A stretch of DNA of 64,000 bases from assembly GCA_036877525.1 (NCBI GenBank), contig JAZGTH010000008.1:5762501-5826500 (forward strand), written 5' to 3'. A model generated the notes under the pieces. That model was not told the origin of the DNA and did not search any database. It saw nothing but the letters and a program-made list of their open reading frames with translations. Made by a program: the position numbers and the translations under genes. Below, piece by piece: positions 1-11,160 of this stretch (position 1 is the first letter of the stretch; every line of letters starts with the position of its first letter). This stretch comes from Chromobotia macracanthus (lineage: Eukaryota > Chordata > Actinopteri > Cypriniformes > Botiidae).

Positions 1-100
1 GATGCTAGAGACAACTGCTGGACGGCTGTTAGTCCCATGCCTGTGGCCATGGAGTTTCACAGTGCAATAGAATACAAGGACTGCATCTATGTCCTGCAAG
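1..100 (+). CDS. kbtbd8: kbtbd8, penultimate coding exon (partial at left edge)
   Basis: The frame starting at base 1 is open for 33 codons plus one base. It reads DARDNCWTAVSPMPVAMEFH and continues to a hydrophobic IYVLQ strand, the pattern of a kelch blade (Trp strand, then a Y-x-L-Q strand). It stops at a strong donor, GTAAGT, at 101-106 (phase 1). The BTB, BACK and earlier kelch repeats lie left of the window. KBTBD8 is known as a substrate adaptor of CUL3 ubiquitin ligases linked to neural-crest specification through NOLC1 and TCOF1; that is family knowledge, not seen here. The choice among kelch/BTB paralogues rests on the C-terminal exon and on the neighbouring convergent suclg2. Confidence 0.85.
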
Positions 101-328
101 GTAAGTGTTTTTTTTGCAGAGTCACCTAAAATCATAGAGAGTGTGCATACACACAACCCTTCAATTCATTGCCTGTCATATCTTGTACCCTTTGCTTTGC
201 TTAAGGACACAATAAGGCCCTAAAAGTATTTCTCAAATCTACACTGTAGATATGTTGTCTGCCAGTTTATGTAAAACCTTATATATTACAAACTCATTTT
301 TATTGTTCTCATCACTTTTTTTTTTTAG
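101..328 (+). other. kbtbd8: kbtbd8 last intron
   Basis: This 228-base intron has a GTAAGT donor at 101-106 and an uninterrupted T tract followed by AG at 327-328. The flanking phase-1 split codon joins as G|GA (Gly). An ATG at 252 opens a frame running through the acceptor into the last exon, but it lies inside the intron and is not a start. Confidence 0.85.
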
Positions 329-791
329 GAGAATATTTCTTCTGTTTCGACCCTCGCAAAGACTATTGGGGTCATTTGCCGTCAATGAATGTCCCCGTAC
401 ACAAGGCTTAGCTGCCCTTTATAAAAACTGCATTTACTATATAGCAGGTATCTGCAGGAACCACCAGCGCACGTTCACCGTAGAGGTGTATGATATTGAG
501 CAGAACAAGTGGTGTCGTAAGAGAGACCTCCCCTTTGACCAAGCAACTAGTCCCTACATCAAGGTCCTTCTGCTTCAGGGCCGACTGCATCTGTTTGTTC
601 GAGCTACTCAAGTCATGGTAGAAGAACACGTGTTTCGCACCAGCCGCAAGAACTCCCTCTACCAGTATGATGATGAAACAGATCATTGGACAAAGGTCTA
701 CGAGACGCCGGACCGTCTCTGGGACCTTGGCCGCCATTTTGAGTGCGTGGTGGCAAAACTCTACCCTCAGTGTCTCCAGAAAGTGCTGTGA
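329..791 (+). CDS. kbtbd8: kbtbd8, last coding exon with apparent one-base frameshift
   Basis: After the splice, the frame reads GEYFFCFDPRKDYWGHLPSM, then loses homology and meets TAG at 409-411. From about base 393 a different frame carries the family-typical sequence to the end: PRTQGLAALYK, IYYIAGICRNHQRTFTVEVY, HLFVRATQVMVEEHVFRTSR, KNSLYQYDDE, YETPDRLWDLGRHFE and the terminal LYPQCLQKVL, with TGA at 789-791. As I know it, this closely matches the vertebrate KBTBD8 C-terminus, which forms the last kelch blades. The two frames would join if the four-C run at 393-396 had one more base. Both halves are well conserved and there is no other damage, so an assembly error or polymorphism is likelier than an old pseudogene. 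As written, the protein would lose about its last 130 residues. Confidence 0.85.
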
Positions 792-949
792 GTGGCCAGG
801 AAGTGGAGATCATGATTTGACGTGCTGTTTGAAACAGCTGATCAGTACTTTTACAGGAGGGCTTGGTGGGACTGCTTAATACATGGTGCTGTCTATGTCC
901 TCAACACAAGAATTGTAGGGGAAGTTCTAAAGCGTTAATGGTTTCAATC

Positions 950-955
950 AATAAA
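950..955 (+). terminator. Candidate proximal polyadenylation signal of kbtbd8
   Basis: AATAAA lies 158 bases after the stop codon and is followed within 15 bases by the GU-type stretch GGGGTGCTGTTAG, as a functional cleavage site would be. Confidence 0.4.
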
Positions 956-3456
956 GTCAGGGGTGCTGTTAGAAAAAGTCATACAGAAAAACACAGTATT
1001 TTATGTTCAACAAATGTGCACAAGGCACCCACACTATCGCTTGTTTTACAGTTAGAAAAAGTGAATCATAAGTGCAATTATCATGTTTTATGCGGATGTT
1101 GAGTCATTTCTGCTCCATTATATCTTTAAGGTGCAAGTTTTTGTTGTTGTTTCGGCTTGGGTTGCATGCATTGTTGGATGACAGGAATAGTTGATGTCTT
1201 AAAGACAAGCAGTATGTCATAAGCAAAAATAATAATAAAAAAAATTAATGGGTGAAAAATAAATATATAAAGCTATAAATATTCATACGGGTATGATGAG
1301 CAATTTCGCTTACTGTTAGAGTGAATTTTGTTATTATTCTTTAAGAATTTTCAGGTTTTCAGTTGATCCTCCATGCTGCCTATAAAGATACTGGTTTGCT
1401 TGAGAAATTAGTTATAAGGGACTTCTGCTTAGAACATTTGTGGTTGCCAAGATGTATATGCAGGTGGCTGTTGTTTTGATTTAGTATTTAACATTTTTTA
1501 TGTCCCCCCCTTTTAAAAAGTTAACTTTTGTGCTATGACATCACAGCAAATTTTCATTTTACTTCTGATTTTATGATGTGTCGTTGGGCCCCAGCTTCCC
1601 AGATTGAAATCTGTATCTTTGCAGTTTTGCATCACCAGCCAGATCTTTTAATGAGGTTACATGATTATACTCTGTCTCCATATTGGAGAAGAAAATGGAT
1701 ACCAGCTTTATGTGTAGCTGAAATCATAACTAGGCAAATTGTTGACAGCCAAAACGCAACAAAAGAGCTCATACAAGGACAGAAGAAACCATCCACCAGG
1801 TAATGATGATGGTAGGTGGCCAAAATGTGGATGCTTACATTCCACCCAGATTTTTTGATGGACTTGTTATATGGGTGCGCTTTGAAAATAAATGCCAAAA
1901 CGTGTTCAAGGAGTCCTAGCCTGCATCCTATGGCAGCAATAACGTGTGTTCTGTCGTTGTTTCATAGATAAGTGCATTGGCGTTCCCGCGATGAAATTCC
2001 AGAAGCATGGCCTTTTTTGCCACAATGGGCAGTAATAAATACAGTTCAGAGTTGTGAATCTGTTAGACCAGTTGCAGTGTTTATGCCCAGAGATGATACA
2101 GTGCCTGTTTTTATACACCCAGGCATCGGTGAAAGAGTGACCAAAGACAGAATGAAGTCTCAGATTACAGTTGCTTTTGCACTAAGGTGCTTCGACCTGA
2201 GACAGTGTCTGTTTTTGCAAATGAATCCTGTCCTCCTATGTTAGAGTTTCCATGAAGTACTCGATCCCTGTAAATGTTCACACTTTTCTTTCCATCAACT
2301 CATCTTCCAGTCTCATAGAGAAGAATATTTGTTTTTGGTGCTGCTTTTTTGACAATCTTGTACAGAACACACAGTGATGTCATTTTTCAAAGGGTTTGTC
2401 ATTGTTCGACGCTTCCAAAAGTTGTCAGTCTTAAGTTATTTTGTTCTCAATGGTTTGTTTTCTTCTGGCCTCATGTTTATTTGGTCATATGCAGGTTCTC
2501 TGTGGCACACAGATTTTGCACTACATTAATTCCTCCCTTAAATCTTTCAGCACTCTAAGAATATAGTGCTCTGTTTTCAGTCTCACAGACTTGATAAACC
2601 TTTAATTGGGACAGACGATTTGCTCATGTTGGGTTTCGCTCTTTGGCGCCTGCAGTACTGAGCCTCATATGGGGCTTTGGTTAAAGGGAAAGGAGTGAGA
2701 AATTGCATTGGTTTTGGTGCAGTTGCCCACACATTTCACATACTTAGATGCTCAGTAGCACGGGAACCAGAAATGGACTCTTCTCAGGATTATTGTTAAT
2801 ACACAGTACTGTATTTAAATGGTTTGTTGTATGTGTAATATACTGTACCATGTGTTTGCTGTACTTGCACAGTTTTTTTTACAGGATTTACTTTTTTGTC
2901 CTTTTCACAACTTGAAATAGATTGTATTGGTTTGTTTGTTTGTTTTCCTTCTTCCAGATAGATGTGTTTTTGTTTATTCTGTTGTTAATATTTACTCTTA
3001 GGTTTTCTTTTAATTTATGGTTTAGAATTTGATTTGCCTCTGTTAAGAAATTGTGAATCACAAAATGGACATTAATGCAAACATTTGTTTTTACAGTGTT
3101 TTGTTTTATTTTTTGATTGCATTAGTCTTAAAGAACGCAAAGCATTACAGGATATGTTATTGCATCACTTCTTTATAACACCAGTCTGTCTGGATGTTTA
3201 AAAAATAGCTTTGAAAAAGAATTGATACATTTTTCGTGTTGACTGCTGTGTGAAAACTCTATACAGCTACTTCTTTCCCTTTTTAACTTGTTTAATTTAT
3301 CCACAGACGTTTCGGGTGTTTTTTTTTTCTTGCGGTTTTGTTTTGCATTTTATTTTTGTGTTTTTGCTTTGCTTGTTTGTGTGTGGTGTGTGAGTTTAGT
3401 AAATATTCATGATCTCTACTGTGAAATTCACCTTGCACATAATTTGACAATTAAAC

Positions 3457-3462
3457 AATAAA
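3457..3462 (+). terminator. Candidate distal polyadenylation signal of kbtbd8
   Basis: AATAAA is followed by a GT-rich stretch (GGATTGGGTGTTATATTTTC). It would give a 3'UTR of about 2.7 kb. Single-motif evidence only. Confidence 0.35.
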
Positions 3463-6400
3463 AGTTAAGGATTGGGTGTTATATTTTCTTACAGTGAGTT
3501 TAGAATCAAGATAATTTTCTTGAAAATAAAATAGATGTAGGAAGTATGGTGGAATGCAAGGTATTAAGATTAATTTATTTCTCATTCCAGCATAACAAAT
3601 GGTTCTTGCAAAAATCATTGGTTGCCCATTGCTGACATAACTCTTTATATTGAATGAAGATGGGCATGTTGTTTTATATGGTGTAAGCTTTTCATTCTTT
3701 AGCATTTTGTTATTTATGTGCCTGCTTGCATGTCCTGGCTGGAAACATCCTTTAGGGGTGGTTTATTTTGCCCCCAAAGTCATTGTGTTGTTTACAAATG
3801 TTTGGTGCAATGCAATATTTCTGTATGTGTTCAAACAGATCTTCATATGAAGCAAAAAGGCAAGTAGTAGTTTGGAGATAGGTTTACTTTCTATGTTCCC
3901 TTAATGTTAAATGATACAAATCTAATTAGACACAAATCTAATGAAAACTAATAAGGTTCAAGGACCAAATTTTAAAGTTACAGGTGTTTTTATTTCTATA
4001 AAATGTCTTGCAGTACAATATGGCTTACAATATCTCGCTCAATCAATTGTGCATTTCCAAAATTCTCGTCTATATACTTTCTAGAGCTTCAGATGGCCTC
4101 CTGTGGTGAAGCCTGTCTGTTCTTCCTCATACTTCTTGCTGTATGCAGAGGGGATGTGCTAGTTAATTATTCAACCGAAAGATATTTATAATCGAATTGA
4201 GAGGGGAACTGAATATTCATGCGCTGAAAACTGACAATTGAGGAAATTAACTTCAACAGATCTTTGGTCTCAGATTAGTGTTTTAAAAGCTAGATGATTT
4301 ATTCTTTGTGGTGTTTGGCTTTTACATTGTACAGTGATATTCATTTTAAGACACAATCAGAATCATATTTTATTCTATGATCTAAAAACATAACATTTAA
4401 ATTATAATATTTAAAATATAGCATACAGAGGTTTCCAAAGTTTCCAGATTAGAAAAGCATATTAAAAATATAACAAATGATAGAGAGAGGAAGAGAAAAT
4501 GTGTGTAAGACCCAGCAGTCCCATGTGTAATAGCAGAGGCAAAGGGCTTCATCATACTGCCCTTGGCTTCACTTTTCCCAATGTCACCCTATATGCAGTC
4601 GAAGAAAGACAGCAGGAATACATCAGACACGGTTCCATTGCTTCTCTGCCACACACACACAAACAAATGCTCCCAGCTGGAGCTCCATCATAAGCTCACC
4701 TGAGCAGCTTTGACTTTAGCAGTCACACTGTTGAAAGTGTAATGGAACAGAGACCTCTGATACCACCAGAGAGCCCACCTCAACAAAAGCGGACAAATGC
4801 AAATCTCGTTTAGCTTTTATTTAGAAAGCAACCTTACAAATTCTATTGCCATATAAAAAATGAGAATGCAAGGCAAAGGCGAACCTTAGCTTATAGGAAA
4901 TAAAATAAATACTCTTATTTTTCATGCTTGTTTTATCCTTTGAGCTGTCCCTGTTAGAATTTAGCACTTGTTCAGGAGAACATGCAGTGCCCTGTGTAAT
5001 TTATAACCTAAACACAATCACAAAAAGCTTTTCAAGGTTGTATGCATTTGTAATGAAGGATAGCCGTACTGTTCATCATCTGGTAATCATAATCTTCGAA
5101 AATGATCCATGTCTTCTAAACATGTAATCTTCCTTTTGTTTATAAGAGATGTTGAATGAATTATGAGAGGTTGTATATTGCCTGATTTTCTAAGCCTTGG
5201 TATCAGGAAATAGTGTAATCACTGCTGCATGGAAGCTTCTTTGATTGATGTTTTCTATTGTTTCTTTACTGCGACATTGTAAGGCTATGAAAGATGATTA
5301 ATCTAGAGTCCCAACAAAATTCCAAAATACTTCAATAATTTGTTTTTATTTTTAGGTCACCGTTAAGTGTGTTTGTGCTTTCGAATTGTGCGATTAATTT
5401 CCAAAACACTTCAGATCAGGCTATACTAGTCATTATCCTCACAGCAACATTTTCTTAAAAGTCATGCATCTCTTGAAAATACTTTACAATAATGATTAGA
5501 ACTCATCCATAACTCATCTAGAGCTAGATACTCATATTAAAAATGCCCCAGTATACTTTCATCACCCAAATCAACATTCAATCCTCAAGCACCTGTTATT
5601 TTTAATGCAGAATGAGAAACTGACTGTTTTTCTACAATGTAGAATAAAGAATGAAAACGCTGGCTGATTGATGCACATCATTTAGCTGATAAGTTTCTCT
5701 TTTTGCTCTGGGTTGTTTTCCTCAATATAAAACGTGACTGTGATCTAATGTGTGTCATCAGAAGAGGATTTTTATTACAGTTGGAGAGGAGATGAATACT
5801 GAAGTAATCTTGTAGGTGACTGATATTTAAGAGTTTATGGGCGTAATGGTGCGGAAAGAATATTTTAAATCAAAATGCTTTTGTTTTGCCTGTGCTTTTT
5901 TTCTCACGTCAGGTCATGTGAGCAGTATTTTGGTGAATCGCTTTGAGAGCATGTGGTGGTGATGCATAGTGTTGCTATTCATTTGTATATGAACAAGTTA
6001 CAGTTACTTTTGGCTGATTCCCACTGTTATATAAGTCAGGAAAACATTTATCTGACCTATAGTGACAGATGTAGCTGATATATAGAAGCCATTGGTAAAA
6101 GACTATATATACATGCCTGTGACCACATATTCTATATTAATTCTATTATTAAGTTATATTAAGTTTTCTTTATTCAGGAATTATCTATATTACTTGGAGG
6201 AGGAATTATTCACACAACTGTTATTAAATAAAATTGCTTGTTGAACATTTGTGTATTTTTAAGTCTTAAGAAAATAAGATACAGCCATTAATAATAAATT
6301 AATAATAAAATGCTTACAAAATGTTATTGGTTTACAAAATGTGCACATATAAACATTCATGGCAAGTAATATAAACTACTACCAAACCAGCAGACAAAAA

Positions 6401-8540
6401 TTCTTAATGTTGAGCTAGTCCTTTAAATTAATTTTTTCCTTTAACAGGTGGTTATACTCAGCCAAACATGTTGAGGTTCTCACTAGAGGTGAAGTCACTG
6501 GGCTTTATTTAGCAAAAGCCAGATTTTCAGTTGTTTCGCATTAGTGAGGCCTTTGGGTCTGTGTGAGCAGTTAAACTGTGTCTCCACAGATCAGAACGCT
6601 CCCATTCTCCCTTCCTGTAGCACTAAGGATACATGCTTAGGGAACAGATTGTGGCCTGTGGGCCACTGTCCTGTTCTCCTTCTCTTATTTTCACTCTCTA
6701 GCACTAAATGTAATTACATCTGTGCCGTCCCATTGCCCCAGGAGGGGGTTGTGGTGCATGTGCCAGCCCTGAAGATCCCCCCCAGTGTGCCTCATTACAC
6801 AACCTCAGTCTGGCTCAGAGGACAGGTGTAGAGATAAAGAAGGCATTAGTGGCCCCTGTAACTACATGCTGTCCCATAGACTGCTGACCACCTGTTTTTA
6901 TACCAGGTTATTTACAGAAATGGCTGGAAACCTTTTCTGTAGTTGATACAGGTGCAGAGTTTCAGTTCAGACATGCAAATTCACAAACACTAATGGGTAC
7001 TATGCTGATATGCAGTCTATCTACTAAAAACTTGCATGCAATACTGTGATGCATGCAATATAATTCCTTCTGAAAATGATAATTTGTAATATACATTAAT
7101 TTAAACCTCAAATCTAAACAATATAATTAGTGATTGGTTTATCAGTGGTGATTGCTAAAGCTAAACCTTGCTTTTTAAAACCCCTGTACCTTTATTCATG
7201 GACAAACACAGTGTATTGGCAAGTCTTGAACTGGCCAAAAAAGTTGCTATTATTAATATTATTACCATTACATATTATTATTATCATTACACAGTAAGCT
7301 GATTAGTAATAATGAACTCAGATTGTTCTTTTAAACAAAATGCTCCCAAAATCAATTTCCACCAAGAGCTTTACCTCTCTCCTTCAACTTCTTAAGAAAC
7401 GAAGCCACATGACTTGAGAAACGCTGACTGCTTTGGAATTCTCAGCTGCTTTCACACTTATATCGACCTGCTGACAACAGTAAAAGATGTGTCTCAGATG
7501 TTTGTAATGCCATAAGTTCTTGCTCCATCACTAACTTTGACAACATGGGATATGGTGTTATGTGCTCTCAATTATCTCCGAATTCAGAAATGAACAGCAA
7601 CACAAAGCACATTAATCCCCAAGCAATTAAATGATGTCATTAAGACAGGAAACCTCATATTCTGGAACGTATAGACATTATTGTCCAACAGAACATGACT
7701 GATGAATAGTTCCTGCTTTTAGATGTATCTAAAATGAAACTTTCTTTCTCTTGATTGCCCCCTGCTCTCTATCTTACTACCTACAACTATGTCTGTAGGT
7801 GAGAATGAATGTGATGCTCATTTAGAAGATGAGGCAGCATTAAATTGGATTTTTTGGTGAAGGAGGCAGGACTCAATGAATTGTCCAGAGTCTCTGATTT
7901 ATTATCATTTAAATGGAGGAATCATTTCTAAAATGATTTCAGCTTTCGTTAATGAGTTTTTAGTTGCCAATGTGAAATGAGATGGAACCCTAATGTGCAC
8001 AGAGCAGAATTGGTCTTAATTTAATCACAGACCACACCACATTTAGAAACAGCCACACTAGCTGTGGAAATGGTTTCATTTTGCTTCAGTCTTTATTTTT
8101 TTACAGGCTTTGGGATCTCCTTCAACCTTTAGTCTACCCTGGGTATAACTGGGTAGTTTTTTGAGCCAGTAGGCCCCTAGCACATGGGCCATCCATGGCA
8201 GGAAGTCTAGTTATCACCCTGTGTTCTGGCTTCTGTATACCAGTTCAGTTTCTGTAGTTTGGCTTGTGAGAGTGTTCTTTATCATGGCTGACCCAACATA
8301 AATGTTAAAGTATTTTCACTGACAGATTATTAGCTTATGATTGATTTTTCATTTTCAGTTGCTTAATCTTTTAAAATGCAGCCCACAATTAACTCTTATC
8401 TTTTGAATTCAAACTGATATTTAATGAAGTCTTTTGGTATAATAAACTTTGTTAGGTTGTTACAAGACAAACGTTAACAGTGATTTATGAAACATGACTT
8501 TTCTGATTATATTATCAGTATTAATTGATTTTCTCTTCCA
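3463..8540. other. Intergenic, no gene seen
   Basis: AT-rich sequence with frequent stops in all frames. A short ATT-rich low-complexity patch lies near 7245-7290. The block at 6540-6850 is richer in GC, but its open frame has no recognisable protein pattern. No RNA gene or transposon end was recognised. Confidence 0.5.
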
Positions 8541-8642
8541 GCTGATATAGATTTTAGAGGAACCCAAACAGCACAGACCCTTCAAGTCCCTCCAAGAGGA
8601 AATTGCCAATAAAGATAGAGAACAAAGGAACAATTTGGGGAA

Positions 8643-8858
8643 TCAGAGGTATTGCTTTATGGCCAACATCAGGCTTTTGGCTTCATTCTCAGCTGTGTGC
8701 TCAACATTATCCACTGTGCCCCATAAACCAAACACTGTCACATGAATGAGCTCTCCTTCACCATCCATTCTGGTATCCTTGCCAAGGTGAACATGCTTGC
8801 CAGACCTGGAACTGATGTATTGGCCAGTACCAAATGGATTCTGACTTGAATGCCCCAT
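8643..8858 (-). CDS. Uncertain 71-codon open frame, coding-like composition
   Basis: Read on the minus strand, an ATG at 8858 directly after an in-frame TAA opens 71 codons ending in TGA. The residues are balanced and charged (GKHVHLGKDTRMDGEGELIH, then VTVFGLWGTVDN and EHTAENEAKSL), with few Ser/Cys/Phe runs, unlike the random frames around it. I do not recognise a family. There is no signal peptide, membrane segment or clear splice site. Another minus-strand frame just upstream (about 8880-8945) reads SLNLVHKAHSVLIETQGLPH before a stop, so a decayed retrocopy or transposon gene with frameshifts is possible. It could also be chance. Confidence 0.2.
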   Translation of the reverse strand: MGHSSQNPFGTGQYISSRSGKHVHLGKDTRMDGEGELIHVTVFGLWGTVDNVEHTAENEAKSLMLAIKQYL

Positions 8859-10860
8859 TTATTTAGTCCACCTAGCCATGGGGCAGGCCTTGGGTTTCAA
8901 TCAACACACTGTGTGCTTTATGGACCAAGTTGAGGCTTTTCAGTTCTCTAGTGAGGTTGAATTTGTGACCAAATGATCAAATGTGGCCGTTTGCATGTGA
9001 TCCTACTAAAGAACTTTTCTTCTTTTATATACTGTATTTTAACAATTTCTTACAGTCAAACAACAGCAATACTTGAATACAAAATAAATTTATAATGCTT
9101 AAAAATATGATCTACAGACTACTAGAGCTAGTAAATGAAGTTGTTGTTTAGTAGACAATGTTTTCATGTTTTCCTTGATCCTGCTTCTAAGTCAACCATA
9201 ATATTTCCCATCCACTGTCTCGCCATTGGTATTAACTGCTTGCGCCAGGCATAACAAGACAATGACATTTACCACGGCTGTAGAGTTCTTCTCTTTCCTC
9301 ACTTTTCCCTCAAAGGAAAAGGTCACGCTTCAGGCTTATGAAGTAGTTGGAACAGAACAAAACAAACAGAATGAGAGCAGAGCCAAAGTGTTATTTTCAT
9401 TCTGGGGTTTGCCTGCCTAATGCGAGTACACAGAGGTTGTGTCGTACAGGGTGCTTTCCAGGGTGTCATTATTGCGAGACATTCCTGCAGAATTGGATTA
9501 TGGTCGTCGAGTGAGATTTTGCGGTGCTGCTTGGTGAGGGAAAGAAAGGCAGTAATTGGTCACGGTTATTTACCGCTGTGAATCAAGCCACCCCGCTTCA
9601 AGTTGCGGTGTACGCCCACTTGAGGATTTGGCTCTATGCACAAATTACAGAACGTTTTCTGTGGCTAAGTAGCTGGAGGTGTAATGAAGTCTCCTTTTGC
9701 CTCACACATGGTCGCTTTACTGCCGTCCCTATCGGCCAGAGATAAACACAGAGAACTGCCAACAGACTCTCAGACTGCTGACCAGGGGCTCTGCGTTTGT
9801 TACCAGCACATTACACCATGCTTCAGATGGCCACCTGCTTCTCACTGTTTATCAGGATTTGTTTATATTGAGAAGTTTGTTTCTGAAGCCATAAAACTTT
9901 TCCGGCTCAAATTGTTTGAAAATGAAAAGCATTTCTTTCAAATTGTCTATAGGCTTCCTTCCAAATATTTCACTTCACTCTTCGGTCAAGGATGCCAGAG
10001 CTAAGTCAAGGAATATTTGCCAAAAGTGATTTCTTTCCTGCAATTGTTCCTTGTATATCAAGTTGATATTGAGTGTTTGTTTTGTGTGTGTGTGTTCCAG
10101 GGCATTTGTCTTACGAAGCTGCGTTCCAATAGGTCTGCTTGCCTCAGACACAGTGTGTAGTTTCCAGTCTCTTTTGACCACTGTGTAATGAGATGTGTAT
10201 TCTGTTGTCTTTGGATACCAAGTTCAACGGTTCAGTTTTTGAAGAGTCCCGTGTCTCTTCACACTTTGGTTTGTTTAGAAGTGTACGTATGCACACAGGA
10301 GGGGCGAAGCACACACAGCACATATGCGCAAACAGATCTGCTTTCAAAGCAATTTAAGAAGCTTTCTGGAAATCAAAACAAACAACAGTGGACGTAAACT
10401 GACATAAAAACAAAGGCTGACGGACTCGCATTGCAGTCGAGGTTTTTATTAGACAGAAGTTTTGTATCGGCAGCACAGGTAAACTGGCATAAAGATGTAT
10501 TTTCAGAGCGTCTTTTCTGTGGACAGGAAGTGGTCAGCTCATCAAATGTATTCTTGTATTCTTCCCTTCTCAGCTTTTTAATGAGGTGGACTTTTCCGGG
10601 CCTGCTAGTTTGGCGTAACCCCTTTCTGAGGCCCATGTTTAATGGAGTAAATAAGCACACAAACAGATATACACATGCATACCCACACAAACACTCTTTA
10701 AGCTCTCTTCTCCTGAGGTCAGAGTCATTACATTTCCTTTTTACGTCCCGACACCTTGTTATGACCGGCGTTCATATCCCTCTGCCAAAACCTATGGGTC
10801 AAACTAATGAGGAAGAAGAGAGGAAATTGCAGTAATTAGCCTTTTGCTTTTCTGTGTTCT
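8859..10860. other. Intergenic; unassigned, slightly GC-richer block
   Basis: From about 9220 the sequence is less AT-rich and has several overlapping open frames on both strands, for example 10431-10835 (+) and 10373-10690 (-). Their translations show no domain, motif or low-complexity-free core, and opposite-strand frames overlap. I read this as noncoding. No repeat family was recognised. Confidence 0.4.
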
Positions 10861-11160
10861 TAATGAATCTCCGACCAGCACTCCACTCATTAAATGCTTT
10901 TACCTGTGTGATAATTAACCAATGAATACATTAGAAAACAAAGAGAAAAAAAAATTGAGGTGACCACCAGATGGAGACTCATTACCAGTGCACCAATCAA
11001 GCGCTGGCCCTAATGAGGGCACTGGTCATCGGCACACGCCCCTAAACGCTAAGCGTGATCAATCAAACTCTGCCAGTCAGATGTTTGGTGTGATGCAGAG
11101 TACAGGGCAAAGAGAATGCCCTTATCATCTTCACAGCAGAAAAACTCATTAGCTCACTAT
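10861..11160. promoter_or_regulatory. Candidate cis-regulatory block
   Basis: Mixed-composition sequence packed with ATTA/TAAT-type cores (CATTAAAT, ATAATTAACC, CTCATTACC, CCTAATGAG, CTCATTAGC) and containing a CTCF-like site. It has no stop-free frame and no repeat signature. The regulatory role is inferred from look and position; no alignment was made. Confidence 0.25.
10964..10978 (+). promoter_or_regulatory. CTCF-like motif
   Basis: CCACCAGATGGAGAC matches the CCASNAG-N-KGG core of the vertebrate CTCF site, although the usual GC after GG is changed to AG. Weak to moderate match. Confidence 0.3.

Larger units (their letters stand above)
792..3462 (+). other. kbtbd8: Probable kbtbd8 3'UTR (no other gene seen)
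   Basis: The sequence after the stop is AT/T-rich with long T runs and no convincing exon or repeat. There are polyadenylation-type hexamers at 950-955, 1258-1263 and 3457-3462. A proximal end near 970 and a distal end near 3480 are both plausible. Extent is inferred from composition and hexamers only; 3'-end or RNA-seq data would settle it. Confidence 0.4.

Noticed and set aside
252..328. ATG at 252 that opens a frame into the kbtbd8 last exon
   Set aside because: It lies inside the intron, upstream of a clear acceptor at 327-328. The frame only appears continuous because the exon's downstream half happens to be in that phase.
408..737. Open frame on the minus strand across kbtbd8
   Set aside because: It is the antisense shadow of a conserved coding exon and has no own protein pattern.
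10373..10835. Overlapping open frames on both strands (105 and 134 codons)
   Set aside because: They lie opposite each other in the same DNA, which real genes rarely do, and neither shows a recognisable family.
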